Below are positions 24,797-33,157 of a stretch of DNA of 43,917 nt, piece by piece; the first letter of the stretch is position 1, and each line of letters starts with the position of its first letter. This DNA comes from a bacterium (GTDB lineage Bacteria > Zhuqueibacterota > QNDG01 > JAFGCO01): assembly GCA_016930535.1 (NCBI GenBank), contig JAFGGN010000038.1, positions 1 to 43,917 on the forward strand, in the 5' to 3' direction. Made by a program: the position numbers and the translations under genes. Below the pieces are notes generated by a model, which was not told where the DNA came from, searched no databases, and saw nothing but the letters and a program-made list of their open reading frames with translations.

Positions 24797-25803
24797 AATC
24801 GGATATCGGCGTACTCGGGGCCGGAGGATGGGGAACGGCCCTCGCACTCACACTGGAGCAGAACGGGCATCATGTAACCCTTTGGGAATTCGATCCCGAG
24901 GCTGCGGGCCGGCTCGCGGATGTGCGCGAAAACATTCATTTTCTTCCCGGTATTCGGATTCCGAAGCGTATCGTCATCACGCATGAACTGGACCGGGCTG
25001 TCCGGGACAAGGCATTTATCGTGATCGCCCTTCCGTCTCATGTGGTCCGTTCCGTCACCGAAAAAATCCGGCCTCTCGTTTCTGCCGGATCGGTCCTGAT
25101 CAGCGGCAGCAAGGGCATTGAAAACAGGACATGGAAACGGATGTCCGAGATTCTCGGTGAGGGTATCCAAGAAACCGGCCGGGACGGGATCGTGGTGCTC
25201 TCGGGCCCCAGCCATGCGGAAGAGCTGGCCCGTAAAAATCCGACCGTGGTCGTGGCTGCATCCGATAACGAGGAGGCATCCGGGCAGGTTCAGCAGATTT
25301 TCATGAATCCGTTTTTCCGCCTGTACACGAGTACGGATGTCACAGGTGTGGAACTTGGCGGCGCATTGAAAAATGTAATCGCCATTGCCGCGGGTATCGT
25401 GGACGGCCTCGAGTTGGGAGACAACCTGAAAGCCGCGCTCATAAACAGGGGACTCGTTGAAATGACGCGTCTGGGAAGTGTTCTGGGAGCCGATCCGCTG
25501 ACCTTCGCCGGTCTGTCCGGTATGGGTGACCTGATTGTCACCTGCACGAGCAGGCACAGCCGCAACCGGTATGTCGGTGAACAGATAGGCCGGGGGAAAA
25601 CGCTGAAACAGGTGCTTTCGGGCATGATCATGGTGGCAGAGGGTGTACGCACCACGCAATCCGCCCTGGATCTGGCAAACCATCATCGTATCGAAATGCC
25701 CATCACACAGGAGGTGTTTCAGGTGCTGTTCGATGACAAGGATCCGCGTCAAGCTGTGACGGACCTGATGACACGGGACGCGAAACCGGAGGATTGGGGA
25801 TAA
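24793..25803 (+). CDS. gpsA: NAD(P)-dependent glycerol-3-phosphate dehydrogenase
   Basis: Reduces dihydroxyacetone phosphate to sn-glycerol 3-phosphate for phospholipids. The Rossmann motif GAGGWGTAL lies at about 8-16, SGPSHAEELA in the middle, and the catalytic region GVELGGALKNVIAIAAGI follows. Length 336 aa is normal. The start is TTG, overlapping the plsY stop (TTGA), with GAGGA about nine bases upstream. Translational coupling with plsY is likely. Confidence 0.94.
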   Translation: MKSDIGVLGAGGWGTALALTLEQNGHHVTLWEFDPEAAGRLADVRENIHFLPGIRIPKRIVITHELDRAVRDKAFIVIALPSHVVRSVTEKIRPLVSAGSVLISGSKGIENRTWKRMSEILGEGIQETGRDGIVVLSGPSHAEELARKNPTVVVAASDNEEASGQVQQIFMNPFFRLYTSTDVTGVELGGALKNVIAIAAGIVDGLELGDNLKAALINRGLVEMTRLGSVLGADPLTFAGLSGMGDLIVTCTSRHSRNRYVGEQIGRGKTLKQVLSGMIMVAEGVRTTQSALDLANHHRIEMPITQEVFQVLFDDKDPRQAVTDLMTRDAKPEDWG

Positions 25804-25903
25804 AACACATTCCGGCTCCACGATTTTTATTTCCGGGACCAACTGACCTGCAGTTCCGAAAGGCGATCAGAATAACCAAATCAACACAAGGAAGGAGACG
25901 CAT

Positions 25904-27289
25904 TTGATCGGGCAAAAGCAATTGATCAGGCATTTCTATGAGAATCCCCCGGCTTTTGAGAAGCAGACGGTCCATGTTTCGGGCTGGGTCAGAACGGTCC
26001 GTGATTCCAGGACATTCGGATTTATCGAACTGCACGACGGTTCCTGTTTTCAAAATGTACAGATTGTGTTTGGCGACCAACTCGGCAATTTCCGGGAAAT
26101 CACGAAACTGACCATCGGTTCCTCACTCAATGTGACCGGTACACTGGTTCCGACGCCGGATGCCAAACAGCCGTTTGAAATTCAGGCCTCGGATATCGAC
26201 ATTGTTTCTCCGGCCTCGCAGGAAAATCCCATACAGAAAAAACGGCACAGTTTCGAGTTCCTGAGAACCATTGCGCATCTGCGTCCGCGCACCAATACGT
26301 TCAACGCCGTATTCAGGGTCCGGTCGATTCTGGCTTATGCCATTCACAAGTTTTTCAATGAACGCGGTTTCGTGTACGTGCATACACCCATTATCACGAG
26401 TGTGGATGCGGAAGGGGCAGGGGAGATGTTTCAGGTAACCACGCTCGATCCGGATAAAATCAAACCGCCGGCCGATTATGCCCGGGAGCTGCTGGGACGA
26501 AAGACATTCCTGACGGTCAGCGGCCAGCTTCCCGTAGAGGCATTTTGCATGGGCTTCCGTAATGTGTATACGTTCGGTCCGACGTTCAGGGCGGAGAATT
26601 CGAATACGCCGAGGCATGCCTCCGAATTCTGGATGATCGAGCCGGAAATCGCGTTTGCCGATCTCGAGGATGACATGAAACTTGCAGAAGACATGATGAA
26701 ATTCATCTTCACGCATGTCCTTGAAAATGCCCCCGATGAAATGCAGTTTTTTGACCGGTTCATTGAGCCTGGTGTGATCGAACGTCTGGAAAAGGTCATC
26801 CGGTCCGACTTTGCAGCGGTCACCTATACCGAGGCAGTCGGTCTGCTTGAGAAGGCCGGAAAGGATTTTGAATATCCCGCGGCATGGGGAGAGAATCTTC
26901 AGACCGAGCACGAACGATACCTGTCCGAGGAAGTTTTTCAGAAACCCGTATTTGTGATCGACTATCCGGAAACAATCAAGGCATTCTATATGTACCTCAA
27001 CGAGGACGGGAAAACGGTCCGTGCCATGGATCTTCTGGTGCCCGGGGTCGGCGAGATTATCGGCGGAAGCCAGAGAGAGGACCGTTTCGATCTGCTTCTC
27101 GAGCGCATGAAAAAGGACGGTATGTCCGAAACCGTGTACGACTGGTATGTGGATGTACGCCGGTTCGGTTCTTTTCCCCATGCGGGCTTCGGCCTGGGAT
27201 TCGAGCGTGCCCTGATGTACATTACGGGAATGAAGAATATCCGTGATGTCATTCCCTATCCCAGAACACCGAATCAGGCGGCGTTTTAA
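25904..27289 (+). CDS. asnS: asparaginyl-tRNA synthetase
   Basis: Class IIb synthetase. The N-terminal OB-fold anticodon domain ([19 protein letters not shown]) is followed by the catalytic core: motif 2 [21 protein letters not shown] is split around the ATP-binding Arg, and motif 3 is [15 protein letters not shown], then [12 protein letters not shown]. The [11 protein letters not shown] form marks AsnRS rather than AspRS. The start is TTG, six bases after AAGGAG (25892-25897). Length 461 aa is normal. It follows gpsA by 100 bases, in which I see no clear promoter or terminator. Confidence 0.95.
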   Translation: MIGQKQLIRHFYENPPAFEKQTVHVSGWVRTVRDSRTFGFIELHDGSCFQNVQIVFGDQLGNFREITKLTIGSSLNVTGTLVPTPDAKQPFEIQASDIDIVSPASQENPIQKKRHSFEFLRTIAHLRPRTNTFNAVFRVRSILAYAIHKFFNERGFVYVHTPIITSVDAEGAGEMFQVTTLDPDKIKPPADYARELLGRKTFLTVSGQLPVEAFCMGFRNVYTFGPTFRAENSNTPRHASEFWMIEPEIAFADLEDDMKLAEDMMKFIFTHVLENAPDEMQFFDRFIEPGVIERLEKVIRSDFAAVTYTEAVGLLEKAGKDFEYPAAWGENLQTEHERYLSEEVFQKPVFVIDYPETIKAFYMYLNEDGKTVRAMDLLVPGVGEIIGGSQREDRFDLLLERMKKDGMSETVYDWYVDVRRFGSFPHAGFGLGFERALMYITGMKNIRDVIPYPRTPNQAAF

Positions 27290-27314
27290 CCAATAAACGG
27301 ACCGTGGTGCTGAC

Positions 27315-27794
27315 ATGAAACAGAGGAAAATCCAAATCGCGGTCATCGGGGGAAGGGAAGCCCCTCCGGAAGTGCTGGAAGCGGCCAGGGAGGCCGGCCG
27401 TCTGATCGCACAAAAAGGGGCCGTTCTGATCTGCGGCGGTCTTGGAGGCGTCATGGCCGCGGCCTGTGAAGGCGCCAAGGAGGAATTCGGACTTACGGTT
27501 GGCATTCTTCCCGTGGGTGACGGCAATATGGCCAATCCGTATGTGGATATCGTTATCCCGACCGACCTCGGCGTGGCACGGAATGCCGTGATCGTGAATG
27601 CGGCCGACGGTGTGCTTGCTGTGGGCGGCAGTTATGGAACCCTGTCGGAAATAGCGTTCGCGCTTCAGCGCGCGGTTCCCATTGTTATCATGCACAGCTG
27701 GAATGTGGATCCGGCCGTGATCCAGGCTGAAACTCCTGCGGAGGCGGTTTCATCGCTGTTCGAGGAAATCGACCGGCGGACATTGTTTGCATAG
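27315..27794 (+). CDS. TIGR00725/LOG-like SLOG-domain protein (159 aa)
   Basis: A Rossmann-like nucleotide-binding protein of the SLOG superfamily. Motifs: IAVIGG near the start, LICGGLGGVMAAACEGA, and VGGSYGTLSEIAFAL, which replaces the PGGxGTxxE motif of cytokinin-activating LOG enzymes. Phosphoribohydrolase activity on nucleoside monophosphates is possible by family but not shown. It lies between asnS and acyP in a tight run that ends with apt, so a role in nucleotide handling is a reasonable guess. Confidence 0.8.
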   Translation: MKQRKIQIAVIGGREAPPEVLEAAREAGRLIAQKGAVLICGGLGGVMAAACEGAKEEFGLTVGILPVGDGNMANPYVDIVIPTDLGVARNAVIVNAADGVLAVGGSYGTLSEIAFALQRAVPIVIMHSWNVDPAVIQAETPAEAVSSLFEEIDRRTLFA

Positions 27795-27797
27795 CGT

Positions 27798-28073
27798 ATG
27801 GACGCACAGGCTCACATCATCGTTACGGGCGTGGTACAGGGAGTGGGTTACCGCTTTTTCGTACAGCGTCATGCCAGGCATCTCGGCCTCAAAGGCTGGG
27901 TGAAGAATCTTCCCACGGGCGGGGTGGAAATCACGGTGGAAGGCGGGAAGCCCCGCATCGAAATACTCATCAAGTCACTGCGCACGGGTAATCCGTATGC
28001 GACGGTACGCAATATTCAGGTCAACTGGCGGCCCTGGCAGGGCCGGTTTACGGGGTTTGACATTACTTTTTAG
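27798..28073 (+). CDS. acyP: acylphosphatase
   Basis: A small enzyme (91 aa) hydrolysing acyl phosphates. Both active-site blocks are present: GVVQGVGYRFFVQ with R19 and GWVKNLPTGGVEI with N37. It starts three bases after the preceding stop. Its place downstream of plsY in the same gene run is of interest because PlsY uses acyl phosphate, but family members are often housekeeping enzymes without a clear partner. Confidence 0.93.
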   Translation: MDAQAHIIVTGVVQGVGYRFFVQRHARHLGLKGWVKNLPTGGVEITVEGGKPRIEILIKSLRTGNPYATVRNIQVNWRPWQGRFTGFDITF

Positions 28074-28091
28074 GATGAAAAAGGAGATTGT

Positions 28092-28613
28092 ATGGATCTG
28101 AAACAGTGCATCAGGGACGTGCCGGATTTTCCGAAACAGGGAATACTCTTCAAGGACATCACCACGTTGCTCAAGGACAGGCAGGCGCTCAAAGAGGCCA
28201 TTGACCGGATGTGTGCGCCGTACCGGGACATGGAGATCGACCAGATCGTGGGTATCGAGTCCAGGGGCTTCATTTTCGGGACCGCCATGGCCATGGCGCT
28301 GAATGCGGGATTCGTACCCATCAGGAAACCGGGAAAACTGCCGGCCGAAACGGAGCGGGAGGAATACGCCCTCGAATACGGTACGGATGCCATCGAAATA
28401 CACAGGGATGCCATCAAACCGGGTGACCGGGTCCTGATTGTGGATGATCTTCTGGCGACCGGCGGAACCGCTTCAGCGGCTGTGAAACTGATTAAAAAAC
28501 TCGGGGGCCGGGTGACCGGCGCCTGTTTTCTCGTGGAGCTCATTTTTCTGAACGGGCGGCAGAAACTCGGTAACGTACCCGTTCATGTGGTCATGGGATT
28601 CGAGGGAGAATAA
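28092..28613 (+). CDS. apt: adenine phosphoribosyltransferase
   Basis: Salvages adenine with PRPP to give AMP. The PRPP-binding loop [14 protein letters not shown] lies at about 114-127, and the N-terminal block [17 protein letters not shown] is characteristic of Apt. Length 173 aa is normal. AAGGAG precedes the ATG. It is last in the plus-strand run and complements MtnP, which releases adenine. The stop is followed by the AAAGAAC repeat word and a two-way terminator. Confidence 0.95.
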   Translation: MDLKQCIRDVPDFPKQGILFKDITTLLKDRQALKEAIDRMCAPYRDMEIDQIVGIESRGFIFGTAMAMALNAGFVPIRKPGKLPAETEREEYALEYGTDAIEIHRDAIKPGDRVLIVDDLLATGGTASAAVKLIKKLGGRVTGACFLVELIFLNGRQKLGNVPVHVVMGFEGE

Positions 28614-28616
28614 AAG

Positions 28617-28762
28617 AACAGAAAGGCAAGAACAAAGAACAAAGACCAAAGATAAAAATAAAAGAAAGAAGATAAAAGAAACGGCGTCGGGAAATTGTTT
28701 CAGTAAAACCAGGATGTTTTTCTTCTTTTTCTTTGTTCTTTGTTCTTTTGTCTTTGTTCTTT
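28617..28762. repeat. modular intergenic repeat block R6: inverted AAAGAAC arrays
   Basis: AGAACAAAGAACAAAG (28629-28644) is exactly complementary to CTTTGTTCTTTGTTCT (28731-28746), a 16-bp inverted repeat around an 86-base centre. The arms are the AAAGAAC/AAAGACC word in opposite orientations. The block fills the gap between convergent apt and the lipoprotein operon, ahead of the terminator. It starts within a few bases of the apt stop codon. Confidence 0.7.
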
Positions 28763-28763
28763 A

Positions 28764-28797
28764 AAAAGGTCTCCGCAGGGACTGCCGGAGACCTTTT
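28764..28797. terminator. bidirectional intrinsic terminator between convergent operons
   Basis: AAAAGGTCTCCG (28764-28775) and CGGAGACCTTTT (28786-28797) form a perfect 12-bp inverted repeat. The loop can extend the stem further (GCAG/CTGC around GGA, with C28786 bulged). Both strands end in a run of T, so it can stop the plus-strand apt transcript and the minus-strand lipoprotein transcript. Confidence 0.85.
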
Positions 28798-28818
28798 CAA
28801 TTCCGCATAAATCGGATG

Positions 28819-29301
28819 CTATCCGATTCTGTTCAGGGTGATTTCGATCGGGACCGGTTCTTCACCCATTTCCTCGATTGGCAGGGTGGCATTGATCACC
28901 AGAGTGTTCTTGGTTAGTTTATAGGTCCCTTCGATTATGAACGGATCAGTGCCGATCGTGGATTCGGAAGTCATGGAGAACACGTTGCCGCTCGCTGTCC
29001 AGGTGCCGTTTCCGCTTTCATATCCTGATGTCGTGTCGGCTTTATTAGAGCCGGTCCACATCTCATATTCAAACGTGCTGTCTTCCTTCACATCGATCAC
29101 GATGTGCATAAACATGCTGCTCTGCGGAGTCAGGGTTAAATTGCCGACACCTTCGACAGGCAATACCTCTTTGACTGCATCCCATTTCCCGATCAGGGTC
29201 GTTTCTCCTGAATCCGTGCTTTTGTCCCCGTCGCAGCCCGTGAACAGAGCCAGGTTCAATGCGATCAGACAGACAAGGCCCAGCAGTAGCGTTCTTTTCA
29301 T
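28819..29301 (-). CDS. lipocalin-like lipoprotein 3 (160 aa)
   Basis: Start ATG 29301 has AAAGGAG six bases upstream. The lipobox is L-F-T-G-C (Cys 22), followed by DGDKSTDSGE. The mature domain begins LIGKWDAVKE and contains GNGTWTASGNVFSM, the W-containing strand pattern of small lipocalin-like periplasmic domains, ending ITLNRIG. It is the third of three consecutive genes with the same plan: lipobox, short polar linker, GTW/GKW strand, and an N-G-T-W or Q-G-R-W strand in the middle. Last gene of the minus operon. Ligand unknown. Confidence 0.75.
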   Translation of the reverse strand: MKRTLLLGLVCLIALNLALFTGCDGDKSTDSGETTLIGKWDAVKEVLPVEGVGNLTLTPQSSMFMHIVIDVKEDSTFEYEMWTGSNKADTTSGYESGNGTWTASGNVFSMTSESTIGTDPFIIEGTYKLTKNTLVINATLPIEEMGEEPVPIEITLNRIG

Positions 29302-29360
29302 ATCATGCTCCTTTATTTTATGGTCCAATCCGATTGAACTGCACAATATCTTCAGCGGCA

Positions 29361-29861
29361 CTAACCGATTTTATTGTAAACGAGTGTGACGGGTGTATCC
29401 ATCAGCGTGCCGTCCTCGTTGAACATGTCCCTCGGAATATTGCTCATCAGGTCTTCATCCTCCTGATCAACGACATTCGGCAGCGTGGTTTTCAGCGTGG
29501 CCGTATTTCCGTCTATGGTATAGTTCATGGTTTTCGGATCGTCGTCGTCCGGATTGATCGTGATGGTCTTGTCGCCCGCTGTCCAGGTGCCGTTTTCGAC
29601 ATCCGTGGTGCCCTCGCTCGTTTGCACCGTGGTCAGGGTATACGTGCCGTCGTCACGGACCTCGAGGGTCAGGTCCAGCCCGAGCATTTCAAGCACATTG
29701 GCCGGTATGCCTGCAAAATCGATTTTCAGCTCGACCAGTTTCCATGTGCCGATGAGATGTTCCTGTGAATTGGTGCCCTTGTCATCACCGCAGCCGGCCA
29801 TGAGAAGCAGACCAACGACAACGACGGGAATTATTTTTGAAAGAGATGAATGAAAATACAT
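29361..29861 (-). CDS. lipocalin-like lipoprotein 2 (166 aa)
   Basis: Start ATG 29861 has AAAGGAG eight bases upstream. The lipobox is L-M-A-G-C (Cys 24), then GDDKGTNSQE. The mature domain starts HLIGTWKLVELKIDF, continues with LTLEVRDDGTYTLT and VENGTWTAGDKTIT, and ends VTLVYNKIG, very like the end of lipoprotein 3 (ITLNRIG). Clearly a paralogue of its neighbours, though diverged. Acidic (Asp-rich) middle region could bind metal, but this is a guess. Confidence 0.75.
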   Translation of the reverse strand: MYFHSSLSKIIPVVVVGLLLMAGCGDDKGTNSQEHLIGTWKLVELKIDFAGIPANVLEMLGLDLTLEVRDDGTYTLTTVQTSEGTTDVENGTWTAGDKTITINPDDDDPKTMNYTIDGNTATLKTTLPNVVDQEDEDLMSNIPRDMFNEDGTLMDTPVTLVYNKIG

Positions 29862-29874
29862 AAACGGAACTCCT

Positions 29875-30357
29875 TTACTCGTAAGTTGATGGTTTATGGT
29901 ATTCATAGGTCACCGAAACCGGTTTCGGCTGACCGGAATTATCCGTGATCATGGGCTCTGTAACTATCATTGTAAACACGGCCTGGGTTACCGTATAATC
30001 GCCCTGCACTGAAGATCCCGTATCCGAACGCATCGTCATCTGATGATTCCGGATCGACCAGCGTCCCTGATCGACGAGCGCCGTATCGGAACCGGTCGGT
30101 GTCTTTCTGCATTCGTAGAATCCGTTTTTTTCGAGCTCCAGAATCTGCTGAAAGCCCCTCATGGACGGCGGCACGGAGATGATCATGCTGTTTTGTGTCC
30201 AGGAGAGCGCTTTCAGTTCCCATGTGCCGGTCAGCATATCCACATCGTCGAGCAGATGATCCTTCATACAGGCAGAAAAACACAGCAGGAAGACTGCATC
30301 AAGGAGGATATCCTTCAGGAACTTCCGGGACTTCCTGATGCGTTTGACGCCCGGCAT
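29875..30357 (-). CDS. lipocalin-like lipoprotein 1 (160 aa)
   Basis: The ATG lies one base after the stop of the upstream peptidase gene, so translation is probably coupled; no separate Shine-Dalgarno is needed or clear. A basic N-terminus (MPGVKRIRKSRKFLK) leads to a hydrophobic stretch and the lipobox C-F-S-A-C (Cys 30). The mature domain has MLTGTWELKALSW and VDQGRWSIRNHQMTM, matching the plan of the next two genes. Function unknown. Confidence 0.7.
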   Translation of the reverse strand: MPGVKRIRKSRKFLKDILLDAVFLLCFSACMKDHLLDDVDMLTGTWELKALSWTQNSMIISVPPSMRGFQQILELEKNGFYECRKTPTGSDTALVDQGRWSIRNHQMTMRSDTGSSVQGDYTVTQAVFTMIVTEPMITDNSGQPKPVSVTYEYHKPSTYE

Positions 30358-30358
30358 G

Positions 30359-32029
30359 TCAGTTCACGAACTGATCGACAAAATACTTCGGGTTCAGCGG
30401 TTCACCGGTAGCCGACCGGATCATGTCGTTCCAGGGAAGCGTCCGTCCTGCCCGGAATACACGTGAGACAAGAAAATCACCGACTTCAGACCTGCCTGCA
30501 TAAACCCGGTCCGGTCCGGCTCCTTCCTTCAAAACACCGGATATAATCTGGTGATGCAGCTGTGATGCAAGCAGTTCGCCTAAAAGATAATTATGATAAT
30601 AACAAGGTGCAATAGTAAAATGAATTTTGGACGCCCAGTCCGGTGCATCCCGTTTCCCGGGCCTGTTCAGCAGCTGATATTTGCTCTTCAGCTCCCACCA
30701 GAGGCTGTTCAGATCCTGATCCGGATCCTTGTACAGTTCCTGCTCGAACTTGAACATGACCATGGCCCACCTGGCAAAAATGAGCTGTTTCATTCTTGCG
30801 TATTTTTCGCTTACGCTGTCGATCTGGCCACGCTGCTGATCGGTCAATCCGAGCATGGCCTGCATCCACGCGCCGTCCCTGCTCAGACGCCCGAACAGCA
30901 TGGCGACGGCCTCGGTCGTGAATATATTGGCTGGTTCCCGGAGCAGAAAAGGTGTGGCCGGATTCTGGTATTTATCATAGACTGCGTGTCCGAGTTCATG
31001 CAGCATGGTTTCCATCCAGCGTTCCGTGGGTTTGATATTGCACAGAATCCGTATGTCACCCTCCCTGTCAATGTCCGTACAGAAGGCATGCGGATTTTTG
31101 TTCTCCTTCTCATATAAATCGCTTCTGTCGAGAATGTCCTGAACGGAAAGTCCGATTCCCTCATAGAACTTCGCAGCAAGCGCTTCGATATCCTGATTCC
31201 CGTAATAGGCGTCCAGATCGATATGATACACAAGCGGTGTCTCCTGGAAAAAGGAATCATGATAATGCCACGGCATCAGGTCTTTTCTGTCGACACCGTA
31301 CATGGCTGCAAGAATACTGTCGAGTTCCGATTTCATAATCTCGAACGGTTTGTAAGTCAACCCGTATAGTTCGTCGAAAACCTGGTTGATCGTGCCGACG
31401 TCCTGCTCGTTCACGGTCAGCATCAGGGTGTGATAATTGTCGAATCCAAGTTTCCGGGCCGCCTCGTTCCGTAATTTGACCAGTTGTATGATATCCCCGG
31501 CAACAGCGGGTCCTACCTGTTTGCTGGCCAGCCAGGCCTGTTTCCGTTTTTTGTTTTCGGTTTCGGTTTTCAGCAGTTCATTGATCCGGTTGACAGTGAC
31601 TTCTTCTTTATTGATGACGCTCCTGAACATATTGAAGTTCTTTTCCACCCGGGCTCCCAGCGTCACGATCTGTTCAAGCAGTTCCGGGGCCACCTGATTC
31701 TCGAGATATTTTCCCATGAGCACATCGAGCTGACGGGTGAGAAGCGGATCAGAAACGTGACCGCTTTTCTTCAGCCGTTTCAGAAAACCGTAATCGGCCG
31801 TGTCGCTGTATATTTTTCTGATCTTCAGGTCCAGTATGCTGAATTTTTCGAAGAGAGCAGTATCACCGAGTGCGGCATTCCAGTAGGTCAGGTTGGCCTC
31901 TTTCATGAGCGGCATGATTTTTTGAGTGTGAGAGTCAATGAACTGTTCCAAAGCTTTCTCCTCAGGATTGGGCGCGCAGCTGAACATGCCAGCCAGGCAG
32001 AAAACGAGGCCCGCATAAATGGTCTTCAT
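30359..32029 (-). CDS. lipoprotein zinc peptidase of the M2/M3-like gluzincin clan (556 aa)
   Basis: An oligopeptidase or peptidyl-dipeptidase-like fold. HELGH is at residues 344-348 in METMLHELGHAVYD, and E373 in IFTTEAVAMLFG is the third zinc ligand. The largely helical remainder, with KLGFDNYHTLML and the late YYHNYLLGELLASQ block, fits the M2/M3 clan. The signal ends in the lipobox M-F-S-C (Cys 18), so the enzyme is a membrane-anchored envelope protein, unlike the usual cytoplasmic M3 enzymes. Good AAAGGGA before the ATG. It lies between a hydroxyacid dehydrogenase and three lipocalin-like lipoproteins, the first of which is translationally coupled to it. Confidence 0.85.
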   Translation of the reverse strand: MKTIYAGLVFCLAGMFSCAPNPEEKALEQFIDSHTQKIMPLMKEANLTYWNAALGDTALFEKFSILDLKIRKIYSDTADYGFLKRLKKSGHVSDPLLTRQLDVLMGKYLENQVAPELLEQIVTLGARVEKNFNMFRSVINKEEVTVNRINELLKTETENKKRKQAWLASKQVGPAVAGDIIQLVKLRNEAARKLGFDNYHTLMLTVNEQDVGTINQVFDELYGLTYKPFEIMKSELDSILAAMYGVDRKDLMPWHYHDSFFQETPLVYHIDLDAYYGNQDIEALAAKFYEGIGLSVQDILDRSDLYEKENKNPHAFCTDIDREGDIRILCNIKPTERWMETMLHELGHAVYDKYQNPATPFLLREPANIFTTEAVAMLFGRLSRDGAWMQAMLGLTDQQRGQIDSVSEKYARMKQLIFARWAMVMFKFEQELYKDPDQDLNSLWWELKSKYQLLNRPGKRDAPDWASKIHFTIAPCYYHNYLLGELLASQLHHQIISGVLKEGAGPDRVYAGRSEVGDFLVSRVFRAGRTLPWNDMIRSATGEPLNPKYFVDQFVN

Positions 32030-32060
32030 CCGAATTCCCTTTCTCAGCTTGGTTCATGGT

Positions 32061-32936
32061 TTATAAGGCCAGCCGGTCAATGGATTTGATCAGGGCCTGT
32101 GTGCCCTCTTTGCCTTCCCTGTGTTTCTGATTCATCAGGAAAAGTTCATGGACCAGTGTCAGACCGGGAAGCGGCTGGGCCATGGCTCCGGCGGTTTCCA
32201 GTGCAAGGCGAAGGTCCTTCAACTGCAGATCGATCATAAATCCGGGCGCGTAATCCTCCCTGACCATTTTGGGAGCCAGATTGGAGAGCTGCCAGGAACC
32301 GGCCGCGCCTTGAGAGACGGCCTGAATCATCAGGTTCGGATCCACACCGGCTTTGCGCGCGAACAGGACGGCTTCGCTCACGGCCATATTGGTGACGCTT
32401 ACCAGAATCTGATTGCAGAGTTTGACGGTCTGCCCCATGCCGTGCCCGCCGACATGGGTTATGGTTTTTCCCAGCACCTTCAGAACGGGCAGGCAGCGTT
32501 CAAAAATTTCTTTCCGCCCTCCGGCCATAATGGCCAGGGTGCCTGCTTTGGCACCCGTATCCCCGCCTGACACCGGGGCGTCCAGCATATGTCCCCCTTT
32601 TTTCTCCAGTGTTTTGGCGATTTTTTGGGTCACCGCGGGTGAAATGGTGCTCATATCGATGACTACGGCATTTTTTCTGAGCCCGCGGATCACGCCGTTC
32701 TTTCCGAGAATGACGGCCTTGACATCCGGGGAGTCCGAGACGATGGTGATGATGATATCCGATTTTTCGGCCACAGCCCCGGGAGAATCGGCCGGTACGG
32801 CACCCGCCCCGGTTACCTGTTCCATTTTAGAAGCTGTCCGGTTAAAAACGGTTACTGAATATCCTGACTTTAGCAGGTTCAGACACATGGGTTCGCCCAT
32901 GATGCCCAAACCGATGAAACCAAGACGGTCTTTCAA
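32061..32936 (-). CDS. beta-hydroxyacid dehydrogenase family protein (291 aa)
   Basis: NAD(P)-dependent oxidoreductase of the 3-hydroxyisobutyrate/tartronate semialdehyde reductase family. Rossmann motif FIGLGIMGEPM (7-17), substrate motif DAPVSGGDTGAKAGTL (119-133), catalytic Lys K172 in GQTVKLCNQI, and the C-terminal KDLRLAL block. The exact substrate (hydroxyisobutyrate, tartronate semialdehyde, succinic semialdehyde) cannot be decided. The start is TTG, seven bases after AAAGGAG, whose first bases overlap the stop codon of a 58-aa small gene. Part of the seven-gene minus operon. Confidence 0.88.
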   Translation of the reverse strand: MKDRLGFIGLGIMGEPMCLNLLKSGYSVTVFNRTASKMEQVTGAGAVPADSPGAVAEKSDIIITIVSDSPDVKAVILGKNGVIRGLRKNAVVIDMSTISPAVTQKIAKTLEKKGGHMLDAPVSGGDTGAKAGTLAIMAGGRKEIFERCLPVLKVLGKTITHVGGHGMGQTVKLCNQILVSVTNMAVSEAVLFARKAGVDPNLMIQAVSQGAAGSWQLSNLAPKMVREDYAPGFMIDLQLKDLRLALETAGAMAQPLPGLTLVHELFLMNQKHREGKEGTQALIKSIDRLAL

Positions 32937-32948
32937 GCGGGGGCTCCT

Positions 32949-33125
32949 TTATTCGATGACGCACCTGTCCGGTTCAGTTACAATGGGTCCGGTTTCGCAG
33001 GACAAACGGACCGGTTCGCGAACGGAGGCATAATTACCGGCGCGATGCAGAAATCTGAGAAACCGGACCGGGAGATTCAGATCGCTGGCTGTCTCAAGCA
33101 GAATATACCGTCGTTTGCAGATCAT
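32949..33125 (-). CDS. hypothetical 58-aa small protein in the OmpA-like operon
   Basis: I translated this directly: it starts MICKRRYILLETASDLNLPV, continues through FLRFLHRAGNYAS, and ends DRCVIE. The ATG has AGGTG about six bases upstream. The frame starts 32 bases after the OmpA-like stop, and its TAA overlaps the Shine-Dalgarno of the next gene (TAAAGGAG). It therefore exactly fills the gap between two operon genes, which supports it being real. It has three Cys and many Arg; residues about 12-36 could be a helix-turn-helix-like pair, but I recognise no family. Confidence 0.55.
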   Translation of the reverse strand: MICKRRYILLETASDLNLPVRFLRFLHRAGNYASVREPVRLSCETGPIVTEPDRCVIE

Positions 33126-33157
33126 GGTTCACCTGTGGCGGATTTGATATGAAGTCC

